DNA of 64,000 bases from Halomonas sp. LR3S48 (GTDB taxonomy: Bacteria > Pseudomonadota > Gammaproteobacteria > Pseudomonadales > Halomonadaceae), in contig NZ_CP107009.1 of NCBI RefSeq assembly GCF_025725665.1, forward strand, positions 248,001 to 312,000, written 5' to 3'. Every line of letters starts with the position of its first letter. Within the stretch, counting starts at the first letter, position 1. This document shows positions 36,214 through 45,277 of the stretch, piece after piece. A model generated the notes under the pieces. It had not been told where the DNA came from and ran no database searches. It was given only the letters and a program-made list of their open reading frames with translations. Position numbers and translations under genes: made by a program.

Positions 36214-37080
36214 ATGAACCGACACGATGACATCTGGATCATGGCCGCACAGTGTCCCAGCCGCCTGGGCACCGTGGACGTGGTGACTCGCTTTCTCAAG
36301 GAGCGGGGCTGCTACATCACCGAGCAGCAATCCTTCGACGACCGCCTGAGTGGCTGCTTCTTCATTCGCACCGAATTCCGTCCCGAGGAGGCCGGCTTCG
36401 ATGCCGGCGCCTTCCAGACGGCCTTCGCCGAGCGCGCCGCCGAGTTCGAGATGAGCTTCGAGCTGACGCCGCCAGGGCGGCTGATGCCGGTAGTGATCAT
36501 GGTCTCCAAGGCCGACCACTGCCTCAACGACCTGCTCTACCGCTATCGCACCGGCCAGCTACCGATCGAGATTCGCGCCATCGTCTCCAATCACCCCGAC
36601 CTGGCGTCGCTGGCGGAGTGGCACGGCATTCCCTATCACCACTTCCCGATCACGCCGCAGACCAAGGCCGAGCAGGAAGCCCAGGTGCGGGAGGTAATTG
36701 ATGCGAGCGGGGCGGAGCTGGTGATCCTGGCCCGCTACATGCAGGTGCTCTCGAGCGAGATGTGCACCAGGCTCTCCGGCCGCGCGATCAACATCCACCA
36801 CTCGCTGCTGCCCGGCTTCAAGGGTGCGCGCCCTTACCATCAGGCCTACGAGAAGGGCGTAAAGCTGGTCGGCGCCACCGCCCACTACATCAACGACGAC
36901 CTGGACGAGGGGCCGATCATCACGCAGGGCGTGGAGCCGGTCGGCCACGCCGACTACCCGGAGGATCTCGTTGCCAAGGGTCGCGACATCGAGTGCCTCA
37001 CCCTCGCTCGTGCGGTGGCTCTGCACGTGCAGCGGCGCGTCTTCCTGAATGCCAGCCGCACGGTCATCTTCGAGCGCTGA
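36214..37080 (+). CDS. purU: Formyltetrahydrofolate deformylase PurU
   Basis: A 288-residue enzyme. An N-terminal ACT domain (about 1-85) precedes a formyltransferase-fold hydrolase domain with the active-site set NIHHSLLPGFKGARPYHQAYEKG and VGATAHYINDDLDEGPIITQ (Asn, His, Asp). It releases formate from 10-formyl-tetrahydrofolate, regenerating folate for the sarcosine oxidase and disposing of demethylation carbon. The purU-sox association is common in betaine-degrading bacteria. GGAGGGG lies before the ATG. Confidence 0.95.
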   Translation: MNRHDDIWIMAAQCPSRLGTVDVVTRFLKERGCYITEQQSFDDRLSGCFFIRTEFRPEEAGFDAGAFQTAFAERAAEFEMSFELTPPGRLMPVVIMVSKADHCLNDLLYRYRTGQLPIEIRAIVSNHPDLASLAEWHGIPYHHFPITPQTKAEQEAQVREVIDASGAELVILARYMQVLSSEMCTRLSGRAINIHHSLLPGFKGARPYHQAYEKGVKLVGATAHYINDDLDEGPIITQGVEPVGHADYPEDLVAKGRDIECLTLARAVALHVQRRVFLNASRTVIFER

Positions 37081-37164
37081 TTTCCCCTCCGCGCTCGATA
37101 CCATTGAGCCCGCAGCCGGGGCAGGCTAGCTTGGTGGGCAAACCACGCCCACCAGGAGATCCGC

Positions 37165-39228
37165 ATGGCTGCCCCTCACGACGAACACGACCCCCATCTC
37201 TGGCTGGAAGAGGTCGAGGGCGAGCGTACTCTGGCCTGGGTAACGGAGCGCAACGCCGAGAGTCAGGCGCGGCTGGCCGATTTCCCGGGTTTTGTTGAGC
37301 TGCGCGATGACCTCCAGGCGATCCTCGAGGCCGACGACCGCATCCCCTTCGTGGTCAAGCGCGGCGAGCACTTCTACAACTTCTGGCAGGACCGCGACCA
37401 CCCCCGCGGGCTGTGGCGGCGCACTACCCTCAAGGAATACCGCAAGGCGCGGCCCGAGTGGGAGGTGCTGATCGACCTCGACGCGCTAAACGCCGAGGAG
37501 GGCGAGAACTGGGTGTGGCACGGCGCCCACTGCCTGCGCCCCGCATCGCCCGGAGAGTCCTGGCGTCACTGCCTGGTGTCGCTCTCCCGCGGTGGTGCCG
37601 ATGCCGACGTCACCCGCGAGTTCGACCTGGTCGAGAAGCGCTGGGTCGAAAACGGTTTCTTTCGCCCCGAGGCCAAGGGCAGCCTGGGCTGGATCGACCG
37701 CGACACGGTCTACGTCCAGACCAACTTCGGCGAGGGCTCGATGACCAGCTCCGGCTACCCGCGCATCGTCAAGCAGTGGCGGCGCGGTATGCCGATGGCC
37801 GAGGCCACGACGGTATTCGAGGGCGATCCCGACGACATGGCCGTGGGTGCCGGCCACGATTCCACGCCGGGCTTCGAACGCGACTTCGTCAGCCGCGCCC
37901 GGGCCTTCTACGACAATGAGCTCTACCTGCGCGAGGCCGACGGCAGCCTGCGCCGCATCGAGGTGCCCAACTCGGCGCACAAGCAGGTGCACCGCGAGTG
38001 GCTGATGGTCGAGCTGCGCGAACCCTGGGAAGTGGAGGGCACCACCCACCCTGCCGGCGCACTGCTGATCGCCGACTTCGACGCCTTCATGGCCGGTGAG
38101 CGCAACCTGCGCGTGCTGTTCACGCCCACCGAGCGCACCTCGCTCTCGGACGCCACCTGGACCCGCCACCACCTGATCCTCAACGTGCTCGACGACGTCA
38201 AGCACCGGCTCTACGTAATTACGCCGAGCGAGGGCCAGTGGCAGCACGAGCCGCTGGCGGGCGTGCCGACGATCGGCAGCGTCAGCGTGAGCGCGGTGGA
38301 CGACGAGGAGAGCGACGACGTGTTCTTGATCGTCAGCGACTACCTGACGCCGACCACGCTGCTGCACGGTCGGGTCGGCGAGGCGCTGGAAACCCTCAAG
38401 CAGGCCCCGGCGCTGTTCGACGCCGAGGGCCTCGAGGTCTCCCAGCACTTCGCCACCAGCGAGGACGGCACGCCGGTGCCCTACTTCCAGGTGGCGCGGC
38501 GCGGCCTCGAGCCGAGCGGCGATCATCCGACCCTGCTCTACGGCTACGGCGGCTTCGAGGTACCACTGCTGCCTGGCTACAGCCCCGGCGTGGGGCGCGC
38601 CTGGCTCAGCCAGGGTGGCGTCTACGTGGTGGCCAACATCCGCGGCGGCGGCGAGTACGGCCCGCGCTGGCACCAGGCGGCGCTGCGCGAGAAGCGCCAC
38701 AAGGCCTTCGAGGACTTCGCTGCGGTAGCAGAAGATCTGATCGAGCGCAGCGTCACCTCGCCGAAGCGGCTGGGCATCCAGGGCGGCTCCAACGGCGGCC
38801 TGCTGGTGGGTAACATGTTGACGCGCTACCCGCAGCTGCTGGGCGCGGTGGTGTGCCAGGTGCCGCTGCTCGACATGCGCCGCTACCACCTGCTGCTGGC
38901 CGGGGCCTCGTGGATGGCCGAGTACGGCGATCCCGACGGCGACGACTGGGAATTCCTGCGCGATGTCTCGCCCTACCACAACCTCGACCCCGCGGCCGAC
39001 TACCCGCCCATGCTGCTGATGACCAGCACCCGCGACGACCGCGTCCACCCGGGCCACGCACGCAAGATGATGGCGCGCATGCACGAACAGGGGCACCAAG
39101 TGCTCTATTACGAGAATATCGAAGGCGGCCACGGCGGCGCGGCCGACAACCGTCAACGCGCCCATATGCAGGCGCTGGCGTTTAGCTTTCTCGGGCAGCA
39201 GCTGATGGGAGAGAAAGCGGGAGGTTAG
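37165..39228 (+). CDS. Prolyl oligopeptidase family (S9) serine peptidase
   Basis: A 687-residue protein with the S9A layout: an N-terminal beta-propeller and a C-terminal alpha/beta hydrolase. The nucleophile lies in GIQGGSNGGLLVGN, the Asp in MTSTRDDRVHPGHARKM, and the His in ENIEGGHGG. No signal peptide is present, so it is cytoplasmic. The family cleaves short peptides after proline or basic residues. It converges with the TetR gene, overlapping by four bases. Next to a proline-related gene pair it may process proline-containing peptides, which is speculative. Confidence 0.9.
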   Translation: MAAPHDEHDPHLWLEEVEGERTLAWVTERNAESQARLADFPGFVELRDDLQAILEADDRIPFVVKRGEHFYNFWQDRDHPRGLWRRTTLKEYRKARPEWEVLIDLDALNAEEGENWVWHGAHCLRPASPGESWRHCLVSLSRGGADADVTREFDLVEKRWVENGFFRPEAKGSLGWIDRDTVYVQTNFGEGSMTSSGYPRIVKQWRRGMPMAEATTVFEGDPDDMAVGAGHDSTPGFERDFVSRARAFYDNELYLREADGSLRRIEVPNSAHKQVHREWLMVELREPWEVEGTTHPAGALLIADFDAFMAGERNLRVLFTPTERTSLSDATWTRHHLILNVLDDVKHRLYVITPSEGQWQHEPLAGVPTIGSVSVSAVDDEESDDVFLIVSDYLTPTTLLHGRVGEALETLKQAPALFDAEGLEVSQHFATSEDGTPVPYFQVARRGLEPSGDHPTLLYGYGGFEVPLLPGYSPGVGRAWLSQGGVYVVANIRGGGEYGPRWHQAALREKRHKAFEDFAAVAEDLIERSVTSPKRLGIQGGSNGGLLVGNMLTRYPQLLGAVVCQVPLLDMRRYHLLLAGASWMAEYGDPDGDDWEFLRDVSPYHNLDPAADYPPMLLMTSTRDDRVHPGHARKMMARMHEQGHQVLYYENIEGGHGGAADNRQRAHMQALAFSFLGQQLMGEKAGG

Positions 39229-39872
39229 CCCTGGGAGACGGCTTGCGCCACATGACCATGCCGGGCCTGGAAGCGCTGCAGCTCTCGGGCTTGCGGCGCC
39301 TGGCCGGTGAAGATCTCGACATAGGCGGGGATGCGCCGCATGCGGACCTCGAGCGCTTCCTGGGTCTTCATCGAGATGTAGCCGATCTGGGTGAGGTAGA
39401 TGGTGCGGCCACGCACGTTGGCCGCCAGCGGCTCATAGCCGAAGCGTTCGAACATGCGCGTCAGCGCCTCGATGCGCGCCTCGTCGGCGGTATCGATCTC
39501 CTTCGCCACCTCTTCCGACTGAAGTGCCCAGCTGCGCATCGCGAACTCCAACTGGGAGTCGAACAGCTCGGGGTCCAGCCAGCAGTCGAAGACGTTGAGA
39601 ATCGCCTCAACGATGGTCTCGGCATAGGCCTGGGTCTGCCGCACCAGGCCCTGGGTATTCTTCTCCCGCCAGCGCTCGACCAGGGCCTCCAGCAGCGCTT
39701 CGCGATCCTTGAAGAACCAGTAGAAACTGGTGCGCGAGACGTCGAGCCGCTTGGCCAGCGGCAGGATCCGCACGCTATCCACACCGGAGTCGAGCAGCAG
39801 GTCGAAGGCGGCGTCGAGCCAGGCTTCGCGGGAGCCTTTCCATTTGGTGTCGCTGTTACTACCTGTCGGCAT
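39225..39872 (-). CDS. TetR family transcriptional regulator
   Basis: A 215-residue regulator with an N-terminal helix-turn-helix (ILPLAKRLDVSRTSFYWFFKDREALLEAL) and a helical ligand domain. It lies 33 bases downstream of the demethylase gene on the same strand, so the two form an operon. A divergent gene lies beyond the TGTACA operator; autoregulation of both at that operator is a natural model. It resembles BetI-type TetRs only in outline and the ligand is unknown. Confidence 0.88.
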   Translation of the reverse strand: MPTGSNSDTKWKGSREAWLDAAFDLLLDSGVDSVRILPLAKRLDVSRTSFYWFFKDREALLEALVERWREKNTQGLVRQTQAYAETIVEAILNVFDCWLDPELFDSQLEFAMRSWALQSEEVAKEIDTADEARIEALTRMFERFGYEPLAANVRGRTIYLTQIGYISMKTQEALEVRMRRIPAYVEIFTGQAPQARELQRFQARHGHVAQAVSQG

Positions 39873-39905
39873 CGAGAGGGTCTCGCTGTTTCGGGTGCCC
39901 GGCCA

Positions 39906-41942
39906 CTATATATCCTTCACCAGCCGCAGGGCGTCATAGATCGCCGCATGGGTATTGCGCGACTCGACGGCATCGCCGATCCGGAATAGCTGGAAGTTGC
40001 CGTCCGGCTTACGGACAACCGCCTGGGGCCGGCCGGCGATCAGCTCGTCGTAGTCTACTTCGCCGCCATTGCTCGAGTGCGGCTTGAGCGCGAAATAGAC
40101 GTCGGCCATCGGTGTGATGCCGTAGTTGACCACTACCTGATCGATGCGCCGTTCGTGGTTGAGATCCAGATAGTCGCTGGTGATAGTGGCGAGCAGTTCG
40201 CCGCCTTCCCGCCGCACGGACTTCAGTCGGTAGGTGGGGGTGAAGGTGACGTTGGGGCGCTGCAGGGCGCGCATGTAGGGCACCAGGTTCATGGCCATGA
40301 TCTCCGCCGAGAAGGTGCGGTCCGGCGTCATGATTTCCAGTTCGGCCCCGGTGGCGGCAATGATCTCCGCCGCCTGCATGGCGGCATGGTCGCCGGCATC
40401 ATCGAACAGTAGCACGCGCTTGCCCGGCGCCACGTGCCCGGAGAGGATGTCCCAGGTATTGACCACCAGCTCGTGCCCGACCTCGGGCTGGTCCTCCATG
40501 GGGTAGCCGCCGGTGGCCACGATCACCACGTCCGGCTTTTCGGCGAGTACGTCCTCCACCTCGGCCCAGACGTTGTAGCGAATCTCGACGCCGAGCGCCT
40601 CGCAGCGTGCCAGGCGCCAGTCGATGATGCCCAGCATCTCGCGGCGCCGCTCGCTCTGCGCCGTGAGGCGCACCTGTCCGCCGGCATCGCTGGCGGCTTC
40701 CAGCACCACTACCTGGTGGCCTCGTTCGCCGGCGACGCGGGCGGCTTCGAGCCCCGCCGGTCCGGCGCCGACGATCACCACCCGGCGCTGCTGCGCGGCC
40801 CTGGGAATGGTGTGGGGCATCGTCGTTTCGCGCCCGGTAGCGGCGTTGTGGATGCAGTAGGCGGCGCCACCCTGGTAGATGCGGTCGAGGCAGTAGTTGG
40901 CGCCGACGCAGGGGCGGATCTCCTCCTCGCGACCTTCCATGATCTTGCGCACGATGTGCGGGTCGGCCATGTGGGCGCGGGTCATGCCGATCATGTCGAC
41001 CTTGCCCGAGGCGATGGCATGGCGGGCGGTAGCCACGTCCTGGATCTTGGCCCCATGGAAGGTGGGGAAGTCCACCTGGCGCTTGATCTCGCCGGCGAAG
41101 TCCAGGTGCGGGGCGCTGGGCATGCCCTGGATGGGGATCACGTCGGTGAGCCCGGCGTCGGTATCGATATGCCCGCGCACCACGTTGAGGAAATCGACCA
41201 GGCCGCTCTCCTTCAGGCGCCGTGAGATCTCCATGCCGTCGCTGGCGGTCAGCCCGCCCGGCAGCATCTCGTCGCCGGTGTAGCGCACGCCGACGATGAA
41301 TGCCTCGCCGACTCGCTGACGGATGGCGCGCAGCACGTCGAAAGTGAAACGCAGCCGGTTGTCGAGATCGCCCCCGTAGGGCCCCTCGAGGGTATTGGTC
41401 AGCGGCGACCAGAACTGATCCATCAGGTGGCCGTAGGCCTGCAGCTCGATGCCGTCGAGGCCGGCGGCATGCATGCGTTCGGCGGCGTCGGCGTAGTCGC
41501 GGATCAGGCGCTCGATGTCCCACTCCTCGACCTGCTTGGGGAAAGCCCGGTGAGACGCCTCGCGTCGATGAGAGGGCGATACCGCCGGCAGCCAGTCGCC
41601 CTTGTCCCAGCGCGTGCGCCGGCCCAGGTGCGTCAGCTGGATCATTACCGCGGTGCCGTGTTCGTGGCAGGCGTCGGTGAGCTCACGCATCCAGGGCACC
41701 ACCTCGTCCTTGTAGGCCAGGATGTTGTTGAACACTGGCGGGCTGTCCTTGGCCACCGCTGCTGATCCGGCGGTCATGGTCAGACCCAGGCCGGCCCGGG
41801 CTCGCTCGACGTGATATTCACGATAAAGCGCCTTGGGCATGCCGTCCTCCGGGTAGGCAGGCTCGTGGGAGGTCATCATGAGCCGGTTCTTGAGGGTGAG
41901 ATGCTTGAGCTGGAAAGGCTGCAGCAGCGGGTCGTTGGCCAT
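39906..41942 (-). CDS. DgcA/StcD-like NADH:flavin oxidoreductase N-demethylase
   Basis: A 678-residue two-part flavoenzyme: an N-terminal Old-Yellow-Enzyme barrel (NRLMMTSHEPAYPEDGMPK, GLDGIELQAYGHLMDQFWSP) with a [4Fe-4S] motif near residues 340-380 (CVGANYCLDRIYQGGAAYC), then two nucleotide-binding modules (VVIVGAGPAGLEAARVAGERG). It is close in layout to DgcA (dimethylglycine demethylase) and to N-methylproline demethylase StcD. The ending GDAVESRNTHAAIYDALRLVKDI is typical of that subgroup. Placed opposite a ProC-like reductase, N-methylproline or another N-methyl amino acid is the best guess for substrate. A separate DgcA for dimethylglycine may exist elsewhere. Confidence 0.82.
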   Translation of the reverse strand: MANDPLLQPFQLKHLTLKNRLMMTSHEPAYPEDGMPKALYREYHVERARAGLGLTMTAGSAAVAKDSPPVFNNILAYKDEVVPWMRELTDACHEHGTAVMIQLTHLGRRTRWDKGDWLPAVSPSHRREASHRAFPKQVEEWDIERLIRDYADAAERMHAAGLDGIELQAYGHLMDQFWSPLTNTLEGPYGGDLDNRLRFTFDVLRAIRQRVGEAFIVGVRYTGDEMLPGGLTASDGMEISRRLKESGLVDFLNVVRGHIDTDAGLTDVIPIQGMPSAPHLDFAGEIKRQVDFPTFHGAKIQDVATARHAIASGKVDMIGMTRAHMADPHIVRKIMEGREEEIRPCVGANYCLDRIYQGGAAYCIHNAATGRETTMPHTIPRAAQQRRVVIVGAGPAGLEAARVAGERGHQVVVLEAASDAGGQVRLTAQSERRREMLGIIDWRLARCEALGVEIRYNVWAEVEDVLAEKPDVVIVATGGYPMEDQPEVGHELVVNTWDILSGHVAPGKRVLLFDDAGDHAAMQAAEIIAATGAELEIMTPDRTFSAEIMAMNLVPYMRALQRPNVTFTPTYRLKSVRREGGELLATITSDYLDLNHERRIDQVVVNYGITPMADVYFALKPHSSNGGEVDYDELIAGRPQAVVRKPDGNFQLFRIGDAVESRNTHAAIYDALRLVKDI

Positions 41943-41988
41943 GATCGGGGCTCGCTCTTGTTATATGTTTGTCAAAGATAGTCGTGTA

Positions 41989-42026
41989 TGTACACTCTTG
42001 TACATTAAAGTGTACAAGAGTGTACA
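41989..42026. promoter_or_regulatory. Four-copy TGTACA operator between divergent genes
   Basis: Two 16-bp arms, TGTACACTCTTGTACA and its exact complement, flank TTAAAG, forming a 38-bp perfect inverted repeat. Each arm itself contains two TGTACA palindromes, so four sites lie with centres 10, 12 and 10 bp apart. It lies 47 bp before the demethylase ATG (minus) and 82 bp before the ProC-like ATG (plus). One TetR gene in the same unit is the likely binder. Confidence 0.85.
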
Positions 42027-42107
42027 TGAATGGCAAAGTTTTCCGATGCGAGGTTGATCAGGACTCCTCGACGGCGAGGCGTCGGCCTGACAAGAGGAGG
42101 TGGAAAC

Positions 42108-42902
42108 ATGTCGCAAGATGCTGTGATCGGCATCATCGGCGGGCAGGGGTGGATGGGGCGTGCGCTGGGAATGGCTCTGCTGGAGCAGGGTATCGTGACC
42201 GCCAGCCAATTGGTCATCTCCGCGCGCTCCCGAAGCCACCAGGCCTACCGCGACTGGCCCGAAGTGCGCCGCGTCAAGGACAACCGTGAGCTGGTCTCCC
42301 AGGCGGATGTCGTCGTGCTCTCCGTGCGCCCGGAGGATCTCGCCGGCATCGATATAGACGCGGACGACAAGCTGGTCATCTCCCTGCTGGCGATGGCTTC
42401 TTCGCAGGAAATCGCCCACCAGGTGGGAAGCCGTCGGGTGGTTCGGGCCATGCCCAACGCTGCGGCGGAGATCCGCCGAGCCTATTTCCCATGGTTTGCC
42501 TCATCGCAAGTCACTCGAGAGGACAAGCAGCTCGTCCAGACCCTGCTGGCGAGCTGCGGTACGGCCCGGGAGCTTCCCAGCGAGCGCGATCTCGATTACC
42601 TGACGGCTCTGAGCGGCGCCGGGCCCGCCTACCCAGCGTTGCTGGCCCAATCGATGCTGGAGCATGCCAGGCAGATGGGGCTCTCCGACGAGATTGCCCG
42701 CGAGGCCGTCATGCAGACCCTGGTGGGTGGCAGCTTGCTGCTGGAGAAGTTGGGCACCGACCCTGGTGACATGGTGGAACGGCTGGTTGCCTATGACGGC
42801 ACCACGGCCAAGGGACTGAGAACCATGATGGACGAGGGCATCGGCCAGGCGATTCATCGCGGGCTCGATGCGGCTCACCGCGCAGCAAGCGGCTCACGGT
42901 AG
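42108..42902 (+). CDS. Pyrroline-5-carboxylate reductase-like protein (ProC family)
   Basis: The product has 264 residues from the ATG at 42108, which follows GAGGAGG seven bases upstream; a longer in-frame start at 42030 would lie just beyond the operator. The N-terminal Rossmann motif is IGIIGGQGWMGRALG; VVRAMPNAAAEIRRAY and the C-terminal LSGAGPAYPALLAQSMLEHAR and VAYDGTTAKGLRTM are ProC hallmarks. The usual NTP of PNTP becomes NAA and the GGVT block is YDGT, so it may be a specialised paralogue rather than the biosynthetic enzyme. It converges with the thioesterase (9 bp overlap). Confidence 0.84.
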   Translation: MSQDAVIGIIGGQGWMGRALGMALLEQGIVTASQLVISARSRSHQAYRDWPEVRRVKDNRELVSQADVVVLSVRPEDLAGIDIDADDKLVISLLAMASSQEIAHQVGSRRVVRAMPNAAAEIRRAYFPWFASSQVTREDKQLVQTLLASCGTARELPSERDLDYLTALSGAGPAYPALLAQSMLEHARQMGLSDEIAREAVMQTLVGGSLLLEKLGTDPGDMVERLVAYDGTTAKGLRTMMDEGIGQAIHRGLDAAHRAASGSR

Positions 42903-43358
42903 GGAGCGGGGAATGCCGATACGCCGGCCGGCAGCCTGGGGCCAGTCGCCTTCTTCTGCGTGTGGCAGGGCATCGATGGCCTCGATCACGGCGGGCGGAA
43001 ACGGGGCGGGGCGGTGACTTCGCGTGTCGATGCCCATCAGCATCTGTTCGCTGGTGGCAAGCAACTCGCCGGCCTCATCGCACATCGTGAAGAAAACGTG
43101 CAGCCGCTTGGCGTCGCGGTCGAGCAGCAGCACCTCGACCGCCAGCGCCTGCCCCTGGTGGGCCTCGCGCCGGTAGCAGAGATGGGTCTCCAGGGTGAAG
43201 AGGGTGTACGCCAGGCTCTTGCGCCCCTCGGCATCGAGCTCGATCCGCTCCATCAGCGTATCCACCGCCAGCGAGAAGACCCTGGCGTATTCGGCATCGT
43301 TCATATGGCCGTTGTAGTCGACCCACTCCGGGGCGACCCGGGTCGTCAGCAGTGTCAT
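42894..43358 (-). CDS. 4HBT-fold thioesterase, betainyl-CoA thioesterase-like
   Basis: A 154-residue hotdog thioesterase. The start at 43358 (MTLLTTRVAPEWVDYNGHMN) has AAGGGG upstream; the frame extends 24 codons further but without support. VDYNGHMNDAEYARVFSLAVD is the conserved catalytic region. It resembles the thioesterase domain attached to carnitine dehydrogenases, which hydrolyse betainyl-CoA to glycine betaine. Near betaine and sarcosine genes this function is attractive, but other acyl-CoA substrates are possible. Confidence 0.7.
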   Translation of the reverse strand: MTLLTTRVAPEWVDYNGHMNDAEYARVFSLAVDTLMERIELDAEGRKSLAYTLFTLETHLCYRREAHQGQALAVEVLLLDRDAKRLHVFFTMCDEAGELLATSEQMLMGIDTRSHRPAPFPPAVIEAIDALPHAEEGDWPQAAGRRIGIPRSLP

Positions 43359-43406
43359 GGGTGTCTTTCCCCTTGATTCGGTATTTGCGTCTATTGTCGA
43401 CGAAGC

Positions 43407-43441
43407 GAAACCGACCGAGCGGTTTCCCAAGAATCGGTTTC
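43407..43441. promoter_or_regulatory. Operator-like repeats in the thioesterase/dppA divergent region
   Basis: GAAACCG-N6-CGGTTTC (43407-43426) forms a 7-bp inverted repeat, and a third half-site CGGTTTC recurs at 43435-43441. It lies 49 bp upstream of the thioesterase ATG. A separate ATCAA-N4-TTGAT inverted repeat at 43553-43566 lies just before the dppA ribosome site. Binders are unknown. Confidence 0.45.
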
Positions 43442-43581
43442 AATACGATAAATGCAACTGCCCATAGTCGAAATATCGCTGAAAAGCATTCCTAAGGTAA
43501 TTCTGGCTTTCTTGGCTAAGGTATGGGAGAACCCTCTCCAGGGCGCATGCCCATCAAACGCTTGATTGAGGACATAACAAG

Positions 43582-45165
43582 ATGCTACCCAAGAAGACCC
43601 TTCTGGCCACCGCCGTGATCGGCGTCATGCTGGCCACCGCCGCGAATGCCGAAACCCTGCGCTGGACCCGCTCCGCGGACAGCCTGACCATGGACCCCCA
43701 CTCCCAGAACGAGGGGCCGACCCACTCGGTCAACCACCAGATCTTCGATACCCTGCTGTTCCAGGACATGGACGTGGAGTATCAGCCGGGCCTGGCCACC
43801 GAGTGGCATGTGAAGGAAGACGATCCCACCGTCTGGGTGTTCAAGATCCGCGAGGGGGTGACCTTCCACGAAGGCCAATCGTTGACCGCCGACGACGTAG
43901 TGTTCTCGATCGACCGCGCTCGCCGCGAGCCGGCCGACATGCGCGGCCTGCTCACCTCGATTTCCGAGGTGCGTGCCGTCGACGACTACACCGTCGAGAT
44001 CGAGACCCACGAGCCCAACCCGCTGCTGCCGAACAACTTCACCAACCTGTTCATCATGAGCCGCGAGTGGGCGGAAGAGCACGGGGTGGAAGAGGCACAG
44101 AACTACTCTGCCGGCGAGGAAACTTACGCCGTGCGTAATGCCAACGGTACCGGCCCGTTCCGCGTCGAGAGCCGCGAGCCGGACGTGCGTACCGTGTTCG
44201 TGCGCAACGACGACTACTGGGGCATCGACGAGTACCCGATGGAGATCACCCGCCTGGTCTTCACGCCCATCGAGTCTGCCTCCACCCGCGTGGCGGCGCT
44301 GCTTTCCGGCGAGGTCGACTTCCTGCAGGAAACCCCGGTCCAGGACATCGAACGCCTGGCCAACGCCGAGGGAATCAAGAACGAGCAGGGCGCCGAGAAC
44401 CGCACCATCTTCCTCGGCATGGACATGGCCTCGGCCCAGCTGCGTACCGCCGATACCGACGATAATCCTTTTGCCGACCGCCGCGTGCGCGAGGCGATCA
44501 ACCTGGCGGTGGATGCCAACACCATCCAGCGCGCGGTGATGCGCGGTAACTCGCAGCCGGCCGGCATGATCGCGCCGCCGTTCGTCAACGGCTACAGCGA
44601 GGAGATGGATGAGGTCCTCGAGGCCGATACCGAGCGCGCCCAGGAGCTGATGGAGGAGGCCGGCTACGGCGATGGCTTCCGCGTCACCCTGAATTGCCCC
44701 AACGACCGCTACGTCAACGACGAGCAGATCTGCCAGGCGGTAGTCAGCATGCTGGCGCGCATCGGCATCACCGTGGATTTGGTGGCCCAGACCCGCTCGC
44801 TGCACTTCGCCGAGCTGGCGCGTGAAGAGTACGACTTCTACCTGCTGGGCTGGGGCGTGCCCACCATGGATTCGGAGTACATCTTCAACTACCTCTACCA
44901 CACCAAGGACGGGAACCACGGCACCTGGAACTTCACCGGCTATTCCGACGAGCGGGTGGACGAGCTGACCGTGGCCATGGGCCAGGAAGTCGACGAAGAA
45001 GCGCGCAACGAGATGATCGCGGAAGCGTGGCAGATCGTCCACGACGAGATCCTCTATATCCCGATCCACCACCAGATGCTGACCTGGTCGATGCGCGACG
45101 ATATCGACTTCAAGGTGCAGAGTGAGAATACACCGCACTTCAAATATATGAAGTTCAACAAGTAA
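43582..45165 (+). CDS. dppA: Periplasmic peptide/opine-type ABC substrate-binding protein
   Basis: A 527-residue SBP_bac_5 protein. Signal peptide MLPKKTLLATAVIGVMLATAANA is followed by mature ETLRW; DSLTMDPHSQN, FDTLLFQDMD, and VWVFKIREGVTFHEGQSLTADDVVFSIDRAR are family blocks. GAGGA lies nine bases before the ATG. It is the first gene of a five-gene importer; the intercistronic hairpin after it fits high expression relative to the permeases. The substrate (di/oligopeptide, or a modified amino acid such as a betaine) cannot be read from sequence. Confidence 0.9.
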   Translation: MLPKKTLLATAVIGVMLATAANAETLRWTRSADSLTMDPHSQNEGPTHSVNHQIFDTLLFQDMDVEYQPGLATEWHVKEDDPTVWVFKIREGVTFHEGQSLTADDVVFSIDRARREPADMRGLLTSISEVRAVDDYTVEIETHEPNPLLPNNFTNLFIMSREWAEEHGVEEAQNYSAGEETYAVRNANGTGPFRVESREPDVRTVFVRNDDYWGIDEYPMEITRLVFTPIESASTRVAALLSGEVDFLQETPVQDIERLANAEGIKNEQGAENRTIFLGMDMASAQLRTADTDDNPFADRRVREAINLAVDANTIQRAVMRGNSQPAGMIAPPFVNGYSEEMDEVLEADTERAQELMEEAGYGDGFRVTLNCPNDRYVNDEQICQAVVSMLARIGITVDLVAQTRSLHFAELAREEYDFYLLGWGVPTMDSEYIFNYLYHTKDGNHGTWNFTGYSDERVDELTVAMGQEVDEEARNEMIAEAWQIVHDEILYIPIHHQMLTWSMRDDIDFKVQSENTPHFKYMKFNK

Positions 45166-45230
45166 GCGTCAGGCTCTGTCCGGAAGTCGGCAAGTGCAGA
45201 CACTTTCCGGGCAGGCCTGAAGACCCGGCT

Positions 45231-45253
45231 CCCGGCTGCCACAAGCAGCCGGG
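45231..45253 (+). promoter_or_regulatory. Hairpin between binding-protein and permease genes
   Basis: An 8-bp stem CCCGGCTG / CAGCCGGG with a CCACAAG loop lies 24 bases before the dppB ATG. Stem-loops at this spot commonly protect the SBP message from 3' decay. Confidence 0.65.
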
Positions 45254-45277
45254 GGCATCGTCGTATTTGGTGATCCC

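Noticed and set aside
37486..39165. 559-codon frame antisense to the S9 peptidase
   Set aside because: Shadow frame; no start context and low-complexity composition.
43553..43566. ATCAA-N4-TTGAT before dppA as an FNR box
   Set aside because: The half sites are in the reverse order to an FNR box (TTGAT-N4-ATCAA), so it was not called as one.
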